From Actinomycetes bacterium (GTDB taxonomy: Bacteria; Actinomycetota; Acidimicrobiia; Spongiisociales; UBA4744): a DNA stretch of 18,072 bases. The stretch spans positions 1 to 18,072 of the forward strand of contig JAHEDM010000002.1 in assembly GCA_024641205.1 (NCBI GenBank). The letters are read 5' to 3'. Each line of letters begins with the position of its first letter. The first letter of the stretch is position 1. Below, piece after piece: positions 14,197 to 18,072 of this stretch. The notes beneath the pieces were generated by a model. The model saw nothing but the letters and a program-made list of their open reading frames with translations, was not told the DNA's origin and ran no database searches. The translations under genes and the position numbers were made by a program.

Positions 14197-15222
14197 GTGC
14201 CCGCTCTGCGTACCGAGATCACCGAGATCGTGACCGGGTTGGGCATGTTTGGATACTCGAATCTCCACCACGCCATCGGGATGCGGCCGCCCGGATTCGA
14301 GAACGTCGACGACCTGGTCTACGACCGGCTTTCGGTTGCCTACCGGTCGGGAAACCACAGCCGGGCTTTTGCCACGGCCTGGAGCAACGGGGTTCGGTTT
14401 GCCCGATCGGCCGAAGGGCTGCGGGGGCGGCCTCCCTGGATCGTCGAGTGGAAAGGGGCGCACCGCCCACCCGGCTACGAACAAATCCCGGCCGATCTCA
14501 GAGTCGACCACGTGTACCTCGTGTCGTGTAAATACGGGTCAAACATCCTCACCAACTCCTCCCCGGCCAACCTGTTCGATCCCCACCGCGAAACCGAAGA
14601 CTGGTTCAACGCAGTGGCTCCCGAGTCCTATCAGGAGCTCTACGAAGAATGCCGGCGCCTCGTACCAGACGAGTCATTGCCCGAGCGCGCCACGGATCTG
14701 ACCAAGGACCACCGCCGCCTCTTGAAGATGTCGCTGCCGAGAAATCTCACCGACAATGCCAGGGGCGCCTACCGCCAGTTTGCTTTCGACGCGGCCGAAG
14801 GATCGTCACGCCGCTGGGGCTCCTCCCTGAACACGAGACGATCCCAGGAGGAAATGATGTGGCGCCTCTTGCGGCTCCAATCTGCCCCATACTTCGTGTT
14901 GGGAGAATCGGCCGAGGGCCATCCGCTTGCCTACCGGGTGCAGACCCCCTGGGATCTGCGGGCCTCGCATCGGTTTGTGTCCTTCCGACACTGGGCCGAG
15001 CAAGACCGCGGGCAGCCGATCGTCGGCTGGGAAGCCACCTACGCCGACCACCGGTCGGGCGCCATCGGGATTGTGGCCGGTCACATCGAGGTGCGGTGGA
15101 GTCACGGGAAGTTCGCGCAAGCCCCCGAAGCGAAGGTGTATCTCGACACTCCGCACCATGCCGTTCCCGCATACGTACCGCTCGAGGGCCGCACCGAAGG
15201 CGAATTTGCGCTGTTCGACTGA
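14197..15222 (+). CDS. Putative restriction endonuclease-like protein of the methyltransferase cassette
   Basis: A 341-residue soluble protein, GTG start two bases after the previous stop. The N-terminal half has WIVEWKGAHR (E84-x-K86) and ADLRVDHVYLVSCKYGSN (D100, D104, K112). These acidic/lysine clusters on predicted beta strands suit a PD-(D/E)XK-type nuclease core, although no motif is canonical enough to be sure. It continues SSPANLFDPH and DWFNAVAPESYQELYEECRR. The C-terminal half (about 220-341) appears to be a separate beta-rich module: PYFVLGESAEGHPLAYRVQT, then GHIEVRWSHGKF and EAKVYLDTPH. The strongest support for a nuclease role is the coupling to a DNA methyltransferase. A DNA-binding or regulatory subunit is the alternative. 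Its stop is three bases from the convergent gene's stop. Confidence 0.6.
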   Translation: MPALRTEITEIVTGLGMFGYSNLHHAIGMRPPGFENVDDLVYDRLSVAYRSGNHSRAFATAWSNGVRFARSAEGLRGRPPWIVEWKGAHRPPGYEQIPADLRVDHVYLVSCKYGSNILTNSSPANLFDPHRETEDWFNAVAPESYQELYEECRRLVPDESLPERATDLTKDHRRLLKMSLPRNLTDNARGAYRQFAFDAAEGSSRRWGSSLNTRRSQEEMMWRLLRLQSAPYFVLGESAEGHPLAYRVQTPWDLRASHRFVSFRHWAEQDRGQPIVGWEATYADHRSGAIGIVAGHIEVRWSHGKFAQAPEAKVYLDTPHHAVPAYVPLEGRTEGEFALFD

Positions 15223-15225
15223 GGG

Positions 15226-15654
15226 TTAGCGGGGCTGGAGGCGGATGATCGGAATCGGGCGGGTCAGCGTTTCTCGGTAGCCCGCATATCCGGCGCCGGC
15301 GGCGACCGCCGCGTTCCACGCCGTTTCGTGATCGGCTCCGCTCAACTCGACCGCAGTGACGTCGTGCCACGTGCCGTCCCACCGGGCCCGGGCCGCCGGG
15401 TTGGCTCGCAGGTTCTTCACCCACGCCGGGTCGACGTTCCGACCGGCGTTGGTTCCGATGATGGTCGGGCCGCCCGGGTCGTCGAGGTAGGTAATCAGGA
15501 TCTGCCTTGGCAGTCCCGTTTTGCGACCTGTCGTGACCAGCTCCAGCACCGGCATCGTGCCGATCCTGCGCCCCAACCGCCCACCGGACAGCCTCCAGAG
15601 CAGCTTGTGGCTCTGCCACTGGAAACGCACCATCCGGCGATTCGCTTCGACCAT
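15226..15654 (-). CDS. Nitroreductase-family deazaflavin (F420)-dependent protein, Ddn-like
   Basis: A 142-residue split-barrel protein of the Ddn/F420H2-dependent reductase family. LELVTTGRKTGLPRQILITY (38-57) and the PAWVKNLRANP block (77-87) are the family signature; the usual strand follows (RARWDGTWHDVTAVEL) and the chain ends TRPIPIIRLQPR. Relatives reduce quinones, nitroimidazoles or other activated substrates with F420H2. The ATG at 15654 has GGAG six bases upstream and gives the typical length; the frame extends to 15708 without a better site. It is unrelated in sequence context to the plus-strand nuclease-like gene, with which it is convergent. It is the second Ddn-fold domain in the window. 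Confidence 0.85.
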   Translation of the reverse strand: MVEANRRMVRFQWQSHKLLWRLSGGRLGRRIGTMPVLELVTTGRKTGLPRQILITYLDDPGGPTIIGTNAGRNVDPAWVKNLRANPAARARWDGTWHDVTAVELSGADHETAWNAAVAAGAGYAGYRETLTRPIPIIRLQPR

Positions 15655-15758
15655 GGGGATCTCCGTTCGGTTTGGGTGATAGCCAAGCGCATTGTGGTCA
15701 TCCGGCACGATGACGGCCGCATCGACCAGCCTCCTTCTGGAGCGGCTGACGAGGGCTG

Positions 15759-16217
15759 CTAGAAGCGGGACGAACCGGTCGCCAACTTGACGAACTCCGC
15801 GATGATCCCGATGCCGACGCCCACCATCGCCAGGATCAACAGCACGCGGCCGGTCGTCTCCCAGTTGAACTCATAGGCCGAGAAGTCGAACGGGAAGACC
15901 TGGTAGAGGCGGACCGTTACGGCCATGCTGATGCCGAGCAGACCAATCTGGGTGAGGGACTTGAACCAGGCGGGATCGGCAAACAGATACAACAGATTCA
16001 CCAGGATGCCGGCTCCCAAGGACACGTTGATGATCGGTATCACCCGTTCGAAGTTGTCCGTCAGGAATGGCAGGATGTCCCATGCCAGCAGGTTGTTGAC
16101 GACGATCAGCATGGCGACGTTCACCAACACTGCGACGAAGTAGCCGAACCGTCGAGTGGCAGGGGAAGGTCGTGGTTTGGTTGGGGCAGCCTCGGGTCTC
16201 GTCATTGTCTGTTCCAT
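15759..16217 (-). CDS. Four-helix integral membrane protein of unknown function
   Basis: A 152-residue protein with a charged, Pro-rich N-terminal tail and four predicted membrane helices at about 24-48, 58-80, 87-107 and 122-146. Trp/Phe/Pro-rich connecting segments (LLAWDILPFLTDNFE and YQVFPFDFSAYEFNW) join them. No enzymatic motif is visible and I do not recognise the family by name. The start is uncertain: the ATG at 16217 has GGAG about 12 bases upstream, an ATG four codons later is possible, and the frame also allows a TTG at 16235. It is divergent from the small lipoprotein gene and 104 bases upstream of the Ddn-like gene on the same strand. Confidence 0.7.
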   Translation of the reverse strand: MEQTMTRPEAAPTKPRPSPATRRFGYFVAVLVNVAMLIVVNNLLAWDILPFLTDNFERVIPIINVSLGAGILVNLLYLFADPAWFKSLTQIGLLGISMAVTVRLYQVFPFDFSAYEFNWETTGRVLLILAMVGVGIGIIAEFVKLATGSSRF

Positions 16218-16362
16218 GGTTCGAGCGTACTCCAATCCGGAGGCGGCTCTGCATAGGCCGGAAGTCGGATCGGGCGGGGCCGGTCGGCTCTACCGACGCG
16301 GCCACTAACTACACATCGCTGCCTGCATCGACGTAGGCTCCAACCAACAGGAAGGATCGTGA

Positions 16363-16815
16363 GTGCGGATGTCGGCCTGCCTCATCGCGATTCCGACCGC
16401 TCTGCTCGCGGCGTGCGGATCGTCGGTCTCGGTGACTACGACCGGTGCAGCATCGCCATCGATCAGCGTTGCTTCGACGACCTCCCCAATCGATCCGACT
16501 GTCACGGAACTACGTGACCTGGCGTTCGCGTACTGGGATGCCTTCAATGCCTGGAATGCCGACCTGGTTGGCTCCTATCTCGAAGAGACCTATCGGGCAA
16601 CGCGTCGGGGACCCATCACCGCAGAGATCGACCAGCTTTCCGCGTTCGGCGTCCAACTCGGAGTGCAAGAAGAGAGTGCCCCGGTGATGATCGGTGATCG
16701 GGCTGCAGAGATGTACATGGAGCTGAGGAATCCGTTGGGGATCCGGCGGATCCGTATGGAGTTCGAAATGATCGATGGTGATTGGGTGATCACCTTTGCG
16801 GAGGAAACGGGTTAG
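16363..16815 (+). CDS. Small lipoprotein with NTF2-like domain
   Basis: A 150-residue predicted lipoprotein: short signal peptide with lipobox LLAAC (Cys18), a Ser/Thr-rich linker to about residue 46, then about 100 residues with the pattern of NTF2/SnoaL-like folds. These are an opening helix TELRDLAFAYWDAFNAWNADLVGSYL and alternating strands ending IDGDWVITFAEETG. Such folds often act as ligand pockets or protein-interaction domains; no catalytic residues can be named. The GTG start follows AGGAAGGA at six bases. The next gene starts 70 bases later on the same strand, so joint transcription is possible. Confidence 0.65.
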   Translation: MRMSACLIAIPTALLAACGSSVSVTTTGAASPSISVASTTSPIDPTVTELRDLAFAYWDAFNAWNADLVGSYLEETYRATRRGPITAEIDQLSAFGVQLGVQEESAPVMIGDRAAEMYMELRNPLGIRRIRMEFEMIDGDWVITFAEETG

Positions 16816-16885
16816 GGGTGGACCCGTCTGCCGCCTCCGGTCGAACGGCGCCCCCCTAGCTTTAGAGGAGAGGAATGAGGCGACC

Positions 16886-17305
16886 GTGCGCTTGATCGGC
16901 AACATCCTCTGGCTGCTGCTGGGCGGTCTGGGATTAGCCGTTGCCTATGGGATCCTCGGTTTGCTGGCCTTCGTCTTCATCGTCACGATCCCGTTCGCAG
17001 TCCCCGCCTTCCGGCTGGCCGGGTTTGCTCTGTGGCCGTTCGGCCGGGTGCTGGTGAGAAGACCCGAGGCCGGGGCAGGGTCGATGATTGGCAACGTCGT
17101 GTGGATCGTGATCGCCGGTATCTGGCTGGCCCTCGCCCACCTGGTGGCCGCGCTCATCAATGCGGTCACGATTATCGGGATTCCGTTTGCGATTGCCCAC
17201 GTGAAGTTGGCAGGCGCAGCGCTGAACCCTTTCGGTCACATGGTGGTTCCTGCGTCTGAGGCATTGACCACTTCCATCGCGGTCGGTGTAGAACCGCTCG
17301 GATAG
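16886..17305 (+). CDS. YccF domain-containing membrane protein
   Basis: A 139-residue inner-membrane protein made of two copies of the YccF motif. The first runs from IGNILWLLLGG to IPFAVPAFRLAGFALWPFG, the second from IGNVVWIVIAGIWLALAH to IGIPFAIAHVKLAGAALNPFG. Each has a membrane helix pair and a conserved Pro-Phe-Gly end. The family is widespread and its function is unknown. The GTG at 16886 is chosen because the family begins M-R-x-I-x-N-I-L-W and GAGG lies five bases upstream. A longer frame from 16796 overlaps the previous gene and is not family-like. The stop lies inside the left arm of the inverted repeat at 17301. Confidence 0.85.
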   Translation: MRLIGNILWLLLGGLGLAVAYGILGLLAFVFIVTIPFAVPAFRLAGFALWPFGRVLVRRPEAGAGSMIGNVVWIVIAGIWLALAHLVAALINAVTIIGIPFAIAHVKLAGAALNPFGHMVVPASEALTTSIAVGVEPLG

Positions 17306-17369
17306 CCGGGCCGGGGTCGGAGTCGGCTCCGGCGGATCGCGGTTACGCGAATCGCCGTACCCGGCTATC
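17301..17369 (+). other. Branched inverted-repeat structure between yccF-like and eamA-like genes
   Basis: GATAGCCGGG (17301-17310) and CCCGGCTATC (17360-17369) are perfect 10-base complements. The enclosed 49 bases hold two hairpins: one with core CGGAG-TCGG-CTCCG (17318-17331), extendable by two pairs, and one with core CGCG-GTTA-CGCG (17338-17349), extendable with one bulge. The RNA would form a three-way junction. No T-run follows, so it may be a terminator, an attenuator or a leader element for the next gene. Confidence 0.5.
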
Positions 17370-17398
17370 TTGGCGCTCTCATTTTCGGATGGAGCTCG

Positions 17399-18072
17399 AT
17401 GAAGCAGCAAAAGACGGGCATCGCCTGGGTTGCGTTGGCGGCCGCCCTGTGGGGAACCGATGCCTTGTTCCGGCGCGGTCTGGCATTGGAGCTCCCGGCC
17501 GCAACAGTGGTGTTCTTCGAGCATCTTGTGCTGGTGGCGCTGACCATTCCCTGGTTGCTCCGGTCTCGCCGGGTCGTTGCCAGATTGGGGGCAGGCGACT
17601 GGGTGGCCTTGCTGCTGGTCGGGGCGGGTGCCTCGGCGACGGCAACCATTCTGTTCACCATGGCCTTTTCGTACGGCGATCCGAACACCCCGCTCTTGCT
17701 CCAGAAGCTCCAGCCGCTGGTAGCGGTCCTGGGAGCCCGCCTCTTGTTGGGCGAAGCTCTTCAGTCGCGGTACTGGCTGTTCTTGGTGGCAGGGTTGGGG
17801 GGCGCCTATTTGATCGCGTTCCCCGATCCGGCTCAGGTGTCCGTGTCCCAATTGGCGCCTGCGTTGCTGGCGGTCGGGGCGGCCGCCTTGTGGGGTATGG
17901 GCACGGTGCTGGGGCGGCGGTTGTCGGCCCGGATGGAGTTTCGTGATCTGACTGCCTGGCGGTTCGCGATCGGCATGCCGGTCGCCGGACTCATCTGGAT
18001 TCTGCAGGAGGGTGCCCCGGTGGGCATTTCAGACGGCCAGGATGGGCTGGCAATCGTAGTGCTGGCTCTCGT
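17399..18072 (+). CDS. EamA/DMT-superfamily transporter, 3' truncated by the window edge
   Basis: The frame is open from the ATG at 17399, with GGAG four bases upstream, to the window end: 224 codons of a gene usually about 290-310 codons long. The first EamA repeat is typical: MKQQKTGIAWVALAAALWG then TDALFRRGL, later FEHLVLVALTIPWLL, ATILFTMAFSYGDPNTPLLL, QKLQPLVAVLGARLLLGEAL and GGAYLIAFP. The second repeat begins LAPALLAVGAAALWGMGTVLGRRL. About seven membrane helices are visible of an expected ten. Members export or import small metabolites; the substrate cannot be told from sequence. It follows a branched inverted repeat 29 bases upstream of the start. Confidence 0.85.
   Translation, partial: MKQQKTGIAWVALAAALWGTDALFRRGLALELPAATVVFFEHLVLVALTIPWLLRSRRVVARLGAGDWVALLLVGAGASATATILFTMAFSYGDPNTPLLLQKLQPLVAVLGARLLLGEALQSRYWLFLVAGLGGAYLIAFPDPAQVSVSQLAPALLAVGAAALWGMGTVLGRRLSARMEFRDLTAWRFAIGMPVAGLIWILQEGAPVGISDGQDGLAIVVLAL

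Noticed and set aside
16875..16895. A six-codon leader peptide (ATG to TGA) overlapping the yccF-like start
   Set aside because: It has a good upstream AG-rich site, but the frame is very short and the same site can serve the GTG at 16886; chance is a sufficient explanation.
17301..17369. tRNA gene
   Set aside because: The fold is branched, but there is no T-loop GTTCRA motif, no 7-bp acceptor arrangement and no plausible anticodon arm.

Overview
The window is about 18 kb of high-GC DNA with many GTG and TTG starts. It encodes F420/deazaflavin-type (Ddn-fold) proteins and several lipoproteins with threonine-rich linkers behind the lipid-anchored cysteine. Together these point to an actinobacterium, plausibly of the Acidimicrobiia type; that assignment is inference from gene content, since no marker gene is present. 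I see no rRNA, tRNA, CRISPR array or transposase. The two ends cut through genes: a 2TM-type membrane protein on the left and an EamA/DMT transporter on the right.

Layout. Positions 1-419 hold the 3' end of a small membrane protein. Positions 431-3816 (minus strand) are a tightly packed four-gene operon: a Thr-rich lipoprotein, then substrate-binding protein, permease and ATPase of a heme/iron ABC importer (HmuTUV-like), with GTGA and ATGA stop/start overlaps between the last three. A 357-base leader with a 19-bp palindrome precedes it. Next come a minus-strand luciferase-like flavin oxidoreductase (4174-5193), a plus-strand Thr-rich lipoprotein with in-frame 24-bp tandem repeats (5399-6103), a Ddn-SRPBCC fusion protein (6350-7576), a dienelactone hydrolase (7645-8361) and another lipoprotein (8483-9115). 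A 68-residue minus-strand protein (9135-9341) is preceded by a sharply AT-rich operator-like island. A membrane class III adenylate cyclase (9555-11162, minus) is divergent from a CPBP intramembrane protease (from about 11355), with a BlaI/MecI-type palindrome between them.

The most unusual block is 12294-15222. A beta-class DNA methyltransferase has a C-terminal nuclease-like extension. It is coupled by an ATGA overlap to an unrecognised 106-residue protein, which is followed two bases later by a 341-residue protein with nuclease-like E-x-K and D...C-K motifs. This reads as a compact restriction-modification or defence cassette that I cannot match to a named system.

The right end has a small Ddn-family protein (15226-15654, minus), a four-helix membrane protein (15759-16217, minus), a small NTF2-like lipoprotein (16363-16815), a YccF-family membrane protein (16886-17305), a branched inverted-repeat structure (17301-17369) and the start of the EamA transporter. 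Apart from the heme operon and the methyltransferase cassette, the genes look like unlinked chromosomal housekeeping or envelope functions.
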